A DNA stretch of 64,000 bases from contig NZ_CP065053.1 in the NCBI RefSeq assembly GCF_015689335.1, positions 2,728,001 through 2,792,000 of the forward strand, written 5' to 3'. Below, in pieces: positions 36,343 through 46,125 of this stretch. This stretch comes from Massilia antarctica. Its GTDB lineage: Bacteria; Pseudomonadota; Gammaproteobacteria; Burkholderiales; Burkholderiaceae_D. How positions within the stretch are numbered: position 1 is the first letter of the stretch; every line of letters begins with the position of its first letter. The notes beneath the pieces were generated by a model. The model had not been told where the DNA came from. It was given only the letters and a program-made list of their open reading frames with translations, and did not search any database. The translations under genes were made by a program, and so were the position numbers.

Positions 36343-37553
36343 GCGCCGCGGCCACCTGGTCGAGCGCGGCCACGATCCGCGCCCAGGTGCAGCGCCTGTG
36401 GGACGATGGCCGCCTGCTCGCCGCGCGCGTGCGAGGAGAATCCCTGTTCCCGCTCGAACTTCGCCTGCGCCAGCCGACCGTGGCGCAAACCGGCGAACGC
36501 TTCGACGAGGTGCGCGCATGGATCAAGGAGCTCGACGCCGGCAGCAAGACGGCGCGCGGCTACGGCTACCAGATCGTCTGGCGCGAGATCAATCACCGCC
36601 AGCTCGGACGCAACCGCGTCCCCGGCAGCGTGGTATTCGAGAGCGACACCGACGCGCTGCGCCTGATCGGGCGCCAGGCCGAGGCGCGCCATTTCGACCA
36701 GATGGCCGCAGCCACTGTCAGCGCATTTCCGCAACTGGCAGCCTGGCTGGCGCGGCGCGCGCTCGTCGTGCTAGAGCAAAGCGAGGCGTGGGCGCGCATC
36801 CTCGCCATCCTGGAATGGTTCGCCGCTCATCCGCGCCCGGGCCTATACCTGCGCCAGCTCGACATCGCTGGTGTCGACAGCAAATTCATCGAAACGCGCA
36901 AAGCCTTGCTGACCGAATTACTCGACCTGGTGCTGCCGGCCGGCGCCATCGATCCGAAAGCCACCGGCGCGCGCCAGTTTGAAGCCCGCTATGGCTTGCT
37001 GAGCAAACCGGCGCTGCTGCGCTTTCGCGTGCTCGACCCGGCGCACGCCATCGGCGGCTTGTCCGACCTCGCCGTACCGCTGGCGCAGTTCGCGGCGCTG
37101 CAAACCAATGTTCGCCGCGTCTTCATCACGGAAAACGAAATCAATGGACTGGCCTTTCCTGCGCTGCCCGATGCGATGGTCATTTTCGGCGGCGGTTACG
37201 GCGTCGAGCGCCTGGCCGACGTGGACTGGCTGACCACGCGCGAGGTGGTCTACTGGGGCGATATCGACACCCACGGCTTTGCCATCCTGGACCGCTTGCG
37301 CGCCGCTATCCCGCACGCGCGTTCCATCCTGATGGACAGCGCGACCCTGATGGCGCACCGCGCGCTGTGGGGCGCCGAAGACCGGGACAAGCGCTTCGGC
37401 GGGCAGCCGTCACGCCTGCAGCGCGACGAGCTGGCGCTGTTCGAGGCCCTGCGCGACGATGTCTTCGGAGAGCGCATCCGCATGGAGCAGGAGCGCCTGT
37501 CATACGCGTGGGTCGAACACGCACTCGCGATGCTTACGGCTTCACCCGGCTGA
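36339..37553 (+). CDS. jetD: Wadjet nuclease JetD (DUF3322/DUF2220, Toprim)
   Basis: 404 residues. The N-terminal DUF3322 part is helical (AATIRAQVQRLWDDGRLLAA, WREINHRQLGRN). The C-terminal DUF2220 part is Toprim-like: Glu265 in VFITENEINGLAF and the Asp pair Asp308/Asp310 in VVYWGDIDTHGF, the expected metal-binding residues, are all present, so the nuclease looks intact. JetD cuts plasmid DNA after extrusion by JetABC (established for the family). It starts within the jetC stop (ATGA) and its 3' end overlaps the convergent DUF4287 gene by 20 bp. Confidence 0.93.
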   Translation: MSAAATWSSAATIRAQVQRLWDDGRLLAARVRGESLFPLELRLRQPTVAQTGERFDEVRAWIKELDAGSKTARGYGYQIVWREINHRQLGRNRVPGSVVFESDTDALRLIGRQAEARHFDQMAAATVSAFPQLAAWLARRALVVLEQSEAWARILAILEWFAAHPRPGLYLRQLDIAGVDSKFIETRKALLTELLDLVLPAGAIDPKATGARQFEARYGLLSKPALLRFRVLDPAHAIGGLSDLAVPLAQFAALQTNVRRVFITENEINGLAFPALPDAMVIFGGGYGVERLADVDWLTTREVVYWGDIDTHGFAILDRLRAAIPHARSILMDSATLMAHRALWGAEDRDKRFGGQPSRLQRDELALFEALRDDVFGERIRMEQERLSYAWVEHALAMLTASPG

Positions 37554-37743
37554 GATGCCAGGCCACCAGGGCGTTGGCGTGTCCATGCCCGAGTTGATGG
37601 TCCGCCTTGAGCCAGTTGACCATCTCCATATGCTTCATCGCGCTGGCCGATTCCAGAAGACCGAACCAATACGCTACCGGGTGCCCATATTTCGCCTCAA
37701 TGGCAGGAAAATAGGAAGCCGGGCCTTTTATCTTGTCGTTCAT
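37534..37743 (-). CDS. Small DUF4287 protein
   Basis: 69 residues: MNDKIKGPASYFPAIEAKYG, then a helical stretch ending in WLKADHQLGHGHANALVAWH. The N-terminal KGPASYFPAIEAKYG and HQLGHGHANALV are typical of DUF4287. The ATG at 37743 is chosen because GGAG lies eight bases before it; the ATG two codons upstream is too close to that site. It is convergent with jetD and overlaps its last 20 bp. No function is known. It is probably unrelated to Wadjet. Confidence 0.82.
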   Translation of the reverse strand: MNDKIKGPASYFPAIEAKYGHPVAYWFGLLESASAMKHMEMVNWLKADHQLGHGHANALVAWHLSRVKP

Positions 37744-37887
37744 GGTCATTCTCCGTTGGCGCCGGCAAACGGGCCTGATTGCTCGTCGCCGCACTAAGCA
37801 GACGACGTGCGGGTGCTGCCGGAATCGACATGCGATCCGAAAAAATCACAATTCTTTGTAAGCGATGCCGTTTCGTAGCGGACGCGC

Positions 37888-39309
37888 TCACTGTCCGGGT
37901 AGCGCCGCACCATCCATCGCGAACGCCGGCACGGATGCCATCGCATGCTCAACCGCCATGCGCAGCATGGTCGGCGTCACATACGTCCGGTGCGTACGGT
38001 CGATCGCCGCCATGTAAAAGCGCCCGAACAGGTTCTTGCAGTGTACCCGCGAACCCAGGCTGAACTCCACCTGGCCGCCTGCGACGATGCGCGCCGCCAC
38101 GCAGGAGCGGAACGACAAATGCTTGTCGTCCGCGCCCAGTATCACTTGCGCGCGCGTATTGCGTTCATCCGTGTACTGGTCCAGCACCGGAAAACGGTTC
38201 GCAAACAGCCGGCTCCTGTCCGGCGAAAGCAGCGACGACACCGGACAGCCCAGCGACGAGGTCCGCAATCCCATCGGCCGCACCAGCACGCCGCGCACCG
38301 CCATCATGCGCGTCACGCCGCGCGGCGGATTTTCCATGAAGCCATCGAGCAGCCGGGAAAGCAATGCCGTTGCATTACTTTCCTGGAAACTGGCCAGCGG
38401 CATGGTCAGGGTGAATGTATCCTCGTGATGAAACGGCGTGTTTTCGAATTGCTTGAGCAGCAAGGACCCGGCCGGCGTGGCGTCGAGCTCGTGCACGTCG
38501 GTGCCGTCGCCGTGATGCGATACGAAACCCTTCGAGCGGCGCCACGCGCCCCATTTGCCGAGAATCGTGCCGACGGTGCCGCGTGCCGTGTAGCACATCG
38601 CGCGTTGCAAGGTGCCGGGCGGTGCTTCGAGCGACAGGTCGACGGTCGCGACTTGCCCCTTGGCCATTGCCGCATCGAGCAAATCGGCCACTTCCTGCGG
38701 CAGAAGCGAGGTCAGCGAGGGAATGCTGGCTTCGTTTGCCATGACCTGTTGCCGCAGATCGTCGGACAAGTCGCCGCCGAGCTCGTTGGTGTGGCAGGAC
38801 AGCGCGAAAAACACCGGATGCGGGCTGTTGCGCGTGAGCGGCGCGAACTGGTGCCAGGTCTCGCCGCCAAAGCGCACCGTGAACATGCAGTCTGGCGGAA
38901 TATTGATGCACTGAAGCGCGCGCAGGAAATTTTGCGGGTCTTCCTCGATCTGCGCCGTGGATGCGCTGGAAAAGCGCAGCTGCGCGCCGCCGCTGCCGGA
39001 AATGGCTGTGAAGATGCGATGCCCCGCGTGCCGGTGGAAGGGGTGACCTTTCGGCCCGACAACGAAGGAATACAGGGAAGTGGGATCGCCCTTGTCGAAA
39101 TCAGTGCCGCCCAGCTTGGCCGACGGTTCGTCGAGCTCGTCGACGAATTCCTGGTGCTGCTGTTGCCGCGCCGATACGCTGGCGAACAAATGGTTGCCCG
39201 AGCCGTGCACCAGTTGCGCAATCAACGACACTTCGACCGGCAGGCCGCCCGAGCTGGACGGAATCCGCACCGAAGGAAAGGTTTGCACAACCTTAATCAT
39301 TGACAACAT
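37888..39309 (-). CDS. Cupin-like N-terminus plus DUF2867-like C-terminus protein
   Basis: 473 residues. The N-terminal half contains KGHPFHRHAGHRIFTAISG and TVRFGGETWHQFAPL, a His-rich beta-barrel pattern resembling cupin metal sites. The C-terminal part (from about residue 330) contains VRGVLVRPMGLRTSSLGC, ILGADDKHLSFRSCVAARI and NLFGRFYMAAIDRTHR, which resembles DUF2867. The two halves together are unusual to me. There is no signal peptide. The gene ends 343 bp from jetD and starts 107 bp from the end of cobQ, and is transcribed alone. ATGs at 39309 and 39300 are both possible; no strong ribosome binding site separates them. The family call is moderate and the function unknown. Confidence 0.6.
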   Translation of the reverse strand: MLSMIKVVQTFPSVRIPSSSGGLPVEVSLIAQLVHGSGNHLFASVSARQQQHQEFVDELDEPSAKLGGTDFDKGDPTSLYSFVVGPKGHPFHRHAGHRIFTAISGSGGAQLRFSSASTAQIEEDPQNFLRALQCINIPPDCMFTVRFGGETWHQFAPLTRNSPHPVFFALSCHTNELGGDLSDDLRQQVMANEASIPSLTSLLPQEVADLLDAAMAKGQVATVDLSLEAPPGTLQRAMCYTARGTVGTILGKWGAWRRSKGFVSHHGDGTDVHELDATPAGSLLLKQFENTPFHHEDTFTLTMPLASFQESNATALLSRLLDGFMENPPRGVTRMMAVRGVLVRPMGLRTSSLGCPVSSLLSPDRSRLFANRFPVLDQYTDERNTRAQVILGADDKHLSFRSCVAARIVAGGQVEFSLGSRVHCKNLFGRFYMAAIDRTHRTYVTPTMLRMAVEHAMASVPAFAMDGAALPGQ

Positions 39310-39415
39310 AGCACGTCCACAAAGAGTAAATTATTGCCCTCATTCTACACATGTAGTAAGTACGCCAATCGCGAAAGGTCGCTTGCTTGGCCTTTTTGCA
39401 ACAGGTAGCGAGGTG

Positions 39416-40861
39416 CTATTTGATCGCACACAGCGCCTCGTACAAGGGGCGCGCTGCCTCGGCGATGCGTTCCAGGCTCGCCTCGCGCAACTGGCCGGTG
39501 TCCACCGTGGCCGTGCTGTCCAGGCCCGCCCAGCGCAGCAGCGCCGCGCAGGCTTGCGGATGGTCGAACATACCGTGCAGGTAGCTGCCCAGGATCTGGT
39601 CGTCCTTCGAGCGCGCGCCTTCGGCCCGACCATCGATGCGAAACGCCGGCGTATCGAGCGCCGCGCCGCTGGAGACGCCCATGTGAATCTCGTAGCCCGT
39701 CACCTCGGCATCGGTGAAGGCGCAGCGGCCCGCCACCTGCGCCAGGCGCTTGTCGGTGGTCAGTTCGGTGCGCAGGTCGAGCAGGCCGAGGCCTGCGGTC
39801 ACGCCGCTCTCGCCTTCCACTCCATGCGGATCGGTCACCTCGCGCCCCAGCATCTGGAAGCCGCCGCAAATGCCGATCACCTTGCCGCCGTAGCGCAGGT
39901 GCTTGTCGATATACGGCCCCCAGCCCTGGTCGAGCAGATAGGCCAGGTCCCCGCGCGTGTTTTTGCTGCCCGGGATAATCAACAGGTCGCAGGCCGGCTT
40001 GGCCTCGTTCTGGCGCACGAACTGCAGGTCCACATCCGGATGCACGCGCAGCGCATCGAAATCGGTATGATTGCTCATGCGCGGCAGCGACGGCACCACC
40101 ACCTTGAAGGCGCCGTGCGAGGCTTGCACCGCCTGCACCGCGTCTTCCGCGTCGAGGAACAGGCCTTGCAGGTAAGGCAGCACCGCCAGCACCGGTTTGC
40201 CGGTCTGCTGTTCCAGCCATTCCAGGCCCGGTTCCAGCAGCGAGATATCGCCGCGAAAACGGTTGATGACGAAACCGATGGTCCGGTCACGCTCACTCTG
40301 CGACAGGCATGAGAGCGTACCCACGATATGCGCGAACACGCCGCCGCGGTCGATGTCGGCCACCAGGATCACCGGGCAGTCGACCGCCTCGGCGAAGCCC
40401 ATGTTCGCGATATCGCGGTCGCGCAGGTTGATCTCCGCCGGGCTGCCGGCGCCTTCCACCACGATTGCCTGGTACTGCTGGCGCAGGCGATCGTACGATT
40501 CGAGCACGGCGCCCATCGCCACGGTCTTGTACTGATGGTAGTCGCGTGCATTCATCTCGGCCCGCACCTTGCCGTGAATGACCACCTGCGCGCCGATGTT
40601 ACTCGATGGCTTGAGCAGCACCGGATTCATGTCCGTATGCGGCGCCACGCCGGCGGCAATCGCCTGCAGCGCCTGGGCGCGGCCGATTTCGCCGCCGTCA
40701 GCCGTCACCGCGCTGTTCAAGGCCATGTTCTGCGGCTTGAACGGCGCCACCGTCACGCCCTCGTTTTTCAGCAGGCGGCACAAGGCCGCCACCACGGTAC
40801 TCTTGCCCGCGTCGGACGTGGTTCCCTGCACCATCAGCGTGTGATAAGGAAAGCTGCTCAT
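39416..40861 (-). CDS. cobQ: Cobyric acid synthase
   Basis: 481 residues. It amidates adenosylcobyrinic acid a,c-diamide at four side chains using glutamine and ATP. The N-terminal dethiobiotin-synthetase-like ATPase domain has [20 protein letters not shown] and [10 protein letters not shown]. The C-terminal class I glutaminase domain has [15 protein letters not shown] with the nucleophilic Cys, and the His-containing [10 protein letters not shown]. Length is normal for the family. The ATG at 40861 overlaps the btuF stop (ATGA), replacing a longer in-frame start at 41014 that lies inside btuF. It is the last gene of the btuB-led run. Confidence 0.94.
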   Translation of the reverse strand: MSSFPYHTLMVQGTTSDAGKSTVVAALCRLLKNEGVTVAPFKPQNMALNSAVTADGGEIGRAQALQAIAAGVAPHTDMNPVLLKPSSNIGAQVVIHGKVRAEMNARDYHQYKTVAMGAVLESYDRLRQQYQAIVVEGAGSPAEINLRDRDIANMGFAEAVDCPVILVADIDRGGVFAHIVGTLSCLSQSERDRTIGFVINRFRGDISLLEPGLEWLEQQTGKPVLAVLPYLQGLFLDAEDAVQAVQASHGAFKVVVPSLPRMSNHTDFDALRVHPDVDLQFVRQNEAKPACDLLIIPGSKNTRGDLAYLLDQGWGPYIDKHLRYGGKVIGICGGFQMLGREVTDPHGVEGESGVTAGLGLLDLRTELTTDKRLAQVAGRCAFTDAEVTGYEIHMGVSSGAALDTPAFRIDGRAEGARSKDDQILGSYLHGMFDHPQACAALLRWAGLDSTATVDTGQLREASLERIAEAARPLYEALCAIK

Positions 40862-41736
40862 GGCGAGGTGCGGCGCTGGCGCACGATGTCGAGTTTCTCG
40901 CACAGGATTTCGGCGCCGGCGATCATGCGCGGCCCGGAGCGGTTGAGCAGGTTGCCGTCGATGCTGAACAAATTGCCGCGCTTGACCGCCGTCATGGTGA
41001 TGTAAGGCTTCCACAGATTAAGGCCTACGTCCGTGGGACTGCGCTCGCCGCTGAACAGCGCCTCCGGATCTTCCTGCAGTACCGCTTCCACCGTGACCAC
41101 TGGCGCGGTGACTTTCAGCTTGCCGAATACATTCTCGCCGCCGCACAAGCGCATGGCGTCGCTCAGGATATGGCCGTCGTTGAGCGTGTAGAGCGGCTTG
41201 TCCCACACCTGGTAAAACATGCGCACCGGCGCGCGCTTGGCATATTTGAGCTGCATTGCGCCGAGGCGCTTGCGCAGATCGGCCGCCGCCGGGTCGGCCA
41301 CGGCTTCGGTGCCCATCAGCTTTCCGAGGCGCGTGAGGTTGCTGGCAATGTCGTCGAGCTTACGCGGCTCGCTGTGGAACATGGGAATGCCGAGCGCGCG
41401 GATCTGGTCGATCTGACGCTCTGAACTGCCGTGCATCCAGACCACGATCAGGTCCGGCTTGAGAGAGGCGACGCGCTCCATGTCGAACCCGCTGTGGCTG
41501 CCCACTTGCGGCAGACGCTTGGCCGCTTCCGGATAATCGCTGTAGGCGACGGCGGCAATCAGGCGCTCGGCGCCGCCGGCCGCGTACAGCATCTCGGTTA
41601 CGTGTGGGGCCAGCGCAATCACCCGCTGGGCGGGTTTTTGCAAGGTCACCGGCTTGCCATCGTCATCATGGACGGTGATCGCCGCGCCCGCGTTCAGCGC
41701 GATCATGCCGGCAAATGCCGCAAACAGTTTTTTCAT
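40858..41736 (-). CDS. btuF: Cobalamin ABC transporter substrate-binding protein
   Basis: 292 residues with a signal peptide ([18 protein letters not shown]). It has the BtuF/periplasmic-binding class III pattern: [38 protein letters not shown] and [17 protein letters not shown]. It would bind corrinoid in the periplasm for BtuCD. The ATG at 41736 overlaps the stop of the preceding gene (ATGA), and its stop overlaps cobQ. The transporter parts are split: btuC and btuD lie at the head of the run, btuF near its tail. Confidence 0.9.
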   Translation of the reverse strand: MKKLFAAFAGMIALNAGAAITVHDDDGKPVTLQKPAQRVIALAPHVTEMLYAAGGAERLIAAVAYSDYPEAAKRLPQVGSHSGFDMERVASLKPDLIVVWMHGSSERQIDQIRALGIPMFHSEPRKLDDIASNLTRLGKLMGTEAVADPAAADLRKRLGAMQLKYAKRAPVRMFYQVWDKPLYTLNDGHILSDAMRLCGGENVFGKLKVTAPVVTVEAVLQEDPEALFSGERSPTDVGLNLWKPYITMTAVKRGNLFSIDGNLLNRSGPRMIAGAEILCEKLDIVRQRRTSP

Positions 41737-42725
41737 CGTGATCCCAGGTTCCATTCTTCCAGGGCGAGCGCCAGGCGCCGCCATCCATCAACATCCGCCG
41801 GCAGGCCAAGGCGAATGCCCCGCGCCGCCTTGGGAAACAGCCGCACCCAGATCCCGCGTTTGGCCATGTGCTGCCAGAATGCCTCCGGCTGCGCTTCAGG
41901 CCACCATTGAAACAGGTCGGTGCCGGTCGAGGCGATGCCATTTGCAGCGAGCAGCGTTCGCAAGCGCGCGCCTTCGCTGGCAAGCCGTGCGCGCATCGTC
42001 TCCTGCCACGCCCCATCGCGCAGCGCCGCCGTTGAAACCTGCTGCGCCGGACCGCTGACCGTCCACGGCCCGAGCAAGTCGGCGAGTTGCGACAGCAGGG
42101 GCGCATGCGCCCCCACGAAACCCATGCGCACGCCGGCCAGGCCAAAGAATTTTCCGACAGAGCGCAGCACGATCAGGCCGGGGCGGTCGCTGTGCGCGGC
42201 CACGCTCAGCTGAGGCGCGGTGTCGCCAAAGGCTTCGTCCACCACCAGCCAAGCGCCGCGCTGGTCCAACTGCGCGGCCCAGTCCAGCAAGCGTTCCGGC
42301 GCCACGGTGGCGCCGGTCGGATTATTCGGATTGCACAGCACCAGCACGTCGCATTCTGGCAGCACCGCATCGAGCGCATCGTATTGCACCTCGCTCATGC
42401 TGTGCCCATGCCTGGCCCAGTGGTGCGCATGTTCGGCATACGACGGCGCGGCCACCACTACGCGCGATGGGGGGCGCAACTGGGGCAGCGCCTGGATCGC
42501 GGCTTGCGTGCCGGCCACGGCCAGCATGCACGGCGCGCCGTAAAAGGCGCTCGCCGCCCGCGTCAATTCAGGATCGGTTTCCGGCAGCCGGTGCCACGCA
42601 TTACCCGCCAGTTGCGGCGCCGGGTACCAGGTCGGATTCAGTCCCGTCGACAGGTCCAGCCAGTCGTCCAGTGGCCGGTTGAAGCGGATCGATGCCGCAC
42701 GCAGGTTGCCGCCGTGTTCAAGCAT
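41733..42725 (-). CDS. cobD: L-threonine-O-3-phosphate decarboxylase
   Basis: 330 residues, a PLP-dependent class I/II aminotransferase-fold enzyme. Motifs: LDLSTGLNPTWYPAP at the N-terminus, VLCNPNNPTGATVAP, VVDEAFGD, and the Schiff-base Lys in RSVGKFFGLAGVRMGF. It makes (R)-1-amino-2-propanol phosphate, the linker of the nucleotide loop (cobD in Salmonella naming, cobC in Pseudomonas naming). It overlaps cbiB by 8 bp at its start and btuF by four at its end. Its partner CbiB, encoded just before, uses the product. Confidence 0.92.
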   Translation of the reverse strand: MLEHGGNLRAASIRFNRPLDDWLDLSTGLNPTWYPAPQLAGNAWHRLPETDPELTRAASAFYGAPCMLAVAGTQAAIQALPQLRPPSRVVVAAPSYAEHAHHWARHGHSMSEVQYDALDAVLPECDVLVLCNPNNPTGATVAPERLLDWAAQLDQRGAWLVVDEAFGDTAPQLSVAAHSDRPGLIVLRSVGKFFGLAGVRMGFVGAHAPLLSQLADLLGPWTVSGPAQQVSTAALRDGAWQETMRARLASEGARLRTLLAANGIASTGTDLFQWWPEAQPEAFWQHMAKRGIWVRLFPKAARGIRLGLPADVDGWRRLALALEEWNLGSR

Positions 42726-43653
42726 GGATTGCTCCCGTCAAGAGTGCCGCCGCCGCGGCCACGCCAAGCCACAGCAGCGCGGTGGCGCGCACCAGCTTCC
42801 AGGCGCGCGCGATATCGCCAGCCTGCGCGGCCCGGCCGCGTCCCAGCGGCGGGCGCTGTTCGGCCACGCCGTCATAGGTCGCGCTGCCGCCAAGCGCCAG
42901 GCCCAGCGCGCCGGCGCCGCTCGCCATCACCGGACCCGCGTTCGGGCTTGGCCAGCCCGGCGCCTGCGCGCGCCAGCATTCCCAGGCCGCGCGCCGGTGA
43001 TCGGCCAGCAGCACGTACGAGAGCGCGGTCAGGCGCGCCGGCACGTAATTGAGTACATCGTCGATGCGCGCCGCCGCCCAGCCGAATTGCAGGAAGCGGG
43101 TGCTCTTGTAGCCCCACATCGCATCGAGCGTGTTCGCCAGCCGGAACAGCAGCGCGCCCGCGCCGCCGGCCACCACGAACCAGAACAGGGTGCCGAACAC
43201 CGCGTCGTTACCATTTTCGAGCAGCGATTCGGCGCTTGCCTTGGCCAGGTCCGCCTCGCTGGCGCTGGCGGTATCGCGGCTGACGATGCGTGCCGTCAGC
43301 AGGCGCGCCTGCGTCAGGTCGCCGCTTTCCAGCGCCTGCGCGATCGGCAGGTTATGGTCGCGCAGGCTGCGGAAACCCAGGCAGAAGTACAGCAGGACAG
43401 CATGCGCGGCCAGCCCTGTCTTAACGCATACCAGCGCGCCCAGTGCCGCCAGCGGCAGCACCGCCAGCATCCACGCCAGCACCCCGCGCGCAAGGCGGCC
43501 TTGCCCGCGATTGAGCGTGCGCTCGATGCGGTTGGCCAGATTGCCGAAGCCCACCAGCGGATGAAAGCGGCGTGCTTCGCCCAGGAGCAGGTCCAGCAGC
43601 ACGCCGCCCGCCAGCAGCAGCGCCACCTGCGCGAGGGTCAGGCCACTCAGCAT
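42718..43653 (-). CDS. cbiB: Adenosylcobinamide-phosphate synthase
   Basis: 311 residues, an integral membrane protein with several helices. Family blocks: LLDLLLGEARRFHPLVGFG near the N-terminus, IVSRDTASASEADLAKAS, SLLENGNDAVFGTLFWFV, and LDAMWGYKSTRFLQFGWAAA. It joins aminopropanol (phosphate) to cobyric acid. The ATG at 43653 sits 7 bp inside the end of cobU; a longer in-frame extension upstream is antisense-like and rejected. Also called cobD in Pseudomonas naming. Confidence 0.93.
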   Translation of the reverse strand: MLSGLTLAQVALLLAGGVLLDLLLGEARRFHPLVGFGNLANRIERTLNRGQGRLARGVLAWMLAVLPLAALGALVCVKTGLAAHAVLLYFCLGFRSLRDHNLPIAQALESGDLTQARLLTARIVSRDTASASEADLAKASAESLLENGNDAVFGTLFWFVVAGGAGALLFRLANTLDAMWGYKSTRFLQFGWAAARIDDVLNYVPARLTALSYVLLADHRRAAWECWRAQAPGWPSPNAGPVMASGAGALGLALGGSATYDGVAEQRPPLGRGRAAQAGDIARAWKLVRATALLWLGVAAAAALLTGAIHA

Positions 43654-44204
43654 GCCTGGCCTTTCATGGTGAGCGGCATGCCGGCCACGATGAACAGGGC
43701 ACGGTCGCACACCTTGGCCACGGCCTGGTTCAGCCGGCCCGCCTCGTCGGTGAAGCAGCGCGACACGGCGCCGTAAGGCACGATCCCCAGTCCCACTTCG
43801 TTCGATACCAGGATGACGTCGCCGGGCGCTTCGGGCAAGGCGGCCAGCAGCGCATCGCACTGTTCGTAAAAGATCGCAGGCAGGCCGATCACGCCCACTT
43901 CCGGGAAGTCCTGGTCGACCGAGAAAATCAGATTGGTCAGCCACAGGGTCAGGCAATCGACCAGCACCAGGGTGTCCGGTTCGCTGCAGCGCAGGATCGC
44001 GTCACCGAGCTGCAGCGGCTCTTCGATGGTGGTCCAGCTTCCCGGCCGGCTCGAACGATGGGTCGCGATGCGCTGCGCCATTTCACCATCGCCGGATCGC
44101 GCGGTGGCGATGTAGACCACTTCTTTGCCCGATTCGAGCGCCAGCTTTTCGGCGTACGAACTTTTGCCGGAACGCGCGCCGCCCAGGATCAGCGTGGTCG
44201 TCAT
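43647..44204 (-). CDS. cobU: Adenosylcobinamide kinase / guanylyltransferase
   Basis: 185 residues, normal for CobU/CobP. P-loop TLILGGARSGKSSYAE at residues 4-19, the guanylylated His in RIATHRSSRP near residue 49, LVLVDCLTLWLTNL and VSNEVGLGIVPYG. It phosphorylates adenosylcobinamide and then forms adenosylcobinamide-GDP, the substrate of CobS. It overlaps the cobB stop at its start (ATGA) and cbiB at its end. Confidence 0.95.
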   Translation of the reverse strand: MTTTLILGGARSGKSSYAEKLALESGKEVVYIATARSGDGEMAQRIATHRSSRPGSWTTIEEPLQLGDAILRCSEPDTLVLVDCLTLWLTNLIFSVDQDFPEVGVIGLPAIFYEQCDALLAALPEAPGDVILVSNEVGLGIVPYGAVSRCFTDEAGRLNQAVAKVCDRALFIVAGMPLTMKGQAC

Positions 44205-45505
44205 GCCTGGCTCCTTGAAAACAGGGCCGCCACCGCAGCCGGACAGGATGGGAAATAGGCGTGGAAGTACGATGCCGTCAAGGAGCCGGCGCGGTACAGC
44301 GCCTCGCCGCTGGCGCCGCTCGGATGCTTGACCGTGTGCGCCGCCGGCGTGATACCGGTTTCCAGGCGCGAGTAGTGAAACGTGTGCCCGCGCAGCAGGC
44401 CTTGCGGCATCTCAAGCCCTTGCGAACCGAGACCGGCAATGCGCGCCTGCATGGTCACGCTGCCTTCGAGCAGGCCGGCCATCGGCCACACCGTGCCCGC
44501 CTGGTCGGCCAGCGAATCGGCCAGCGCCATCATGCCGCCGCATTCCGCGACGATCGGCATGCCTGCCGCATGCGCGGCGCGGATCGATGCGCGCCAGCGC
44601 GCGGCACCGGCCAAGGTTTCGCCGTGCAGTTCCGGATAGCCGCCGGGCAGATACACCGCGTCGGCCTGCGCCGGCACCGCATCGTCGGCCAGCGGCGAAA
44701 AGAAGGCGAGGCTGGCACCCAGCGCGCGCAGGGTGTCCAGGTTGGCCGGGTACAGGAAGGCAAAGGCGGCGTCGCGCGCAATGGCGATGGTGCGCCCGGC
44801 CAGCAGCGGTGCCGGCGCTTCCACGCGCGCGGTGAGGTCGATGCGGGTGCTACGCAGTTGCATCCACGCAGCGTCGTCGAACTCCAGCTGGTCGGCCAGC
44901 AGGTCGAGCAGGCCGTCCACATCCTGCACTTCGGCCGGCAGCACCAGGCCCAGGTGGCGTTCGGGCAGGGTCTTGGTCTGGCGCGGCAGGATGGCGATCA
45001 GCGGAATGTCGCGCATCGACGCCGCCACCATCGCTCCGTGTCCCTTGCTGGCGACACGGTTGGCGATCACGCCCGCCATTTCCACCGGGCCGTAGTCGCG
45101 CAAGCCGTGCACCAGGGCGCCGGCGGTTTGCGCCATGGCCGAGGCGTCGATCACCGCCATCACCGGCAGGCCGAATTCGCGCGCCAGGTCGGCCGACGAG
45201 GGCGTGCCGTCGTACAGGCCCATCACGCCTTCGATCAGAATCACATCGGCTTCCAGCGCGGCCGCCGCCAGCTGGCTGCGGCACTGCTCGCGCCCCACCA
45301 TCCACAGGTCGAGCGAGCCGACCTGGGCGCCGCTGGCCCGTTCCAGCAGCATGGGGTCGATAAAATCGGGGCCGCACTTGAAGACGCGCACGCGCTGGCC
45401 GCGCCGCACCAGCGCGCGCGCCAGGGCGGCCGTCACGGTGGTCTTGCCCTGGCCGGACGACACGGCGGCCACCAGCAGCACGCGCACATCTGCGTGGTCG
45501 GCCAT
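44201..45505 (-). CDS. cobB: Cobyrinate a,c-diamide synthase
   Basis: 434 residues (also cbiA). The N-terminal ATPase domain has LLVAAVSSGQGKTTVTAALA, FKCGPDFIDPMLL and LIEGVMGLYDG. The C-terminal glutaminase domain has YLPGGYPELHGE and PIVAECGGMMALADS with the catalytic Cys, and ends with TASYFHAYFPS. It amidates the a and c side chains of cobyrinic acid. The start at 45505 (MADHADVR) overlaps the cobO stop by one base (TGATG); the frame upstream is a shadow. Confidence 0.93.
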   Translation of the reverse strand: MADHADVRVLLVAAVSSGQGKTTVTAALARALVRRGQRVRVFKCGPDFIDPMLLERASGAQVGSLDLWMVGREQCRSQLAAAALEADVILIEGVMGLYDGTPSSADLAREFGLPVMAVIDASAMAQTAGALVHGLRDYGPVEMAGVIANRVASKGHGAMVAASMRDIPLIAILPRQTKTLPERHLGLVLPAEVQDVDGLLDLLADQLEFDDAAWMQLRSTRIDLTARVEAPAPLLAGRTIAIARDAAFAFLYPANLDTLRALGASLAFFSPLADDAVPAQADAVYLPGGYPELHGETLAGAARWRASIRAAHAAGMPIVAECGGMMALADSLADQAGTVWPMAGLLEGSVTMQARIAGLGSQGLEMPQGLLRGHTFHYSRLETGITPAAHTVKHPSGASGEALYRAGSLTASYFHAYFPSCPAAVAALFSRSQA

Positions 45506-46125
45506 CAGAACTCCGTCCCGGCTTGCGCCGCAATGCCGGCCTTGAAGGCATGCTTGACCACGGCCATTTCGGTCACCGTGTCGGCAATCGCGATCAGTTC
45601 TTCCGGTGCACCGCGCCCGGTGATGACCACGTGCTGCATGCCGGGCCGGTCGAGCAGGTCGGCGATGACGGCGTGGACGTCCAGGTATTTGTACTTGAGC
45701 GCGATATTGAGTTCGTCGAACAGCACCAGGCCGATGGCCGGGTCGGACAGGAAGCCCTTGGCCAGCGCCCACGCTTCCTCGGCTTTTTCGATGTCGCGCT
45801 CGCGGTTCTGGGTGTCCCAGGTGTAGCCTTCGCCCATGGCGTGGAAGCTCACTTCGTCGGGAAAGCGGCGCAGGAATTTTTCTTCGCCGGTCGACATCGC
45901 ACCCTTGATGAACTGGACCACCGCCACCTTCATGCCGTGCCCCATGGCGCGTACCACCATGCCGAAGCCGCTCGAACTCTTACCCTTGCCATTGCCGGTG
46001 TTGACGATGATGATGCCGATTTCCTTTTGCGCCTCGGCGATCTTCTGGTCGATGACGGCCTTCTTGCGCTCCATGCGGACGCGGTGGCGTTCATTGAGTT
46101 CGCTCGTTGCGGTGTCGTCACTCAT
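45505..46125 (-). CDS. cobO: Corrinoid adenosyltransferase
   Basis: 206 residues, CobA/CobO/BtuR type. P-loop IIIVNTGNGKGKSSSGFGM, then VVQFIKGAMSTGEEKFL, and VLFDELNIALKYKYLDV. It transfers the adenosyl group from ATP to the cobalt of corrinoids. The start overlaps the btuD stop by four bases, and its stop overlaps cobB. Confidence 0.95.
   Translation of the reverse strand: MSDDTATSELNERHRVRMERKKAVIDQKIAEAQKEIGIIIVNTGNGKGKSSSGFGMVVRAMGHGMKVAVVQFIKGAMSTGEEKFLRRFPDEVSFHAMGEGYTWDTQNRERDIEKAEEAWALAKGFLSDPAIGLVLFDELNIALKYKYLDVHAVIADLLDRPGMQHVVITGRGAPEELIAIADTVTEMAVVKHAFKAGIAAQAGTEF

Noticed and set aside
33859..36519. An 886-residue minus-strand open frame opposite jetC
   Set aside because: It is low-complexity and antisense to JetC, whose motifs and start are certain; similar long antisense frames occur all over this GC-rich window.
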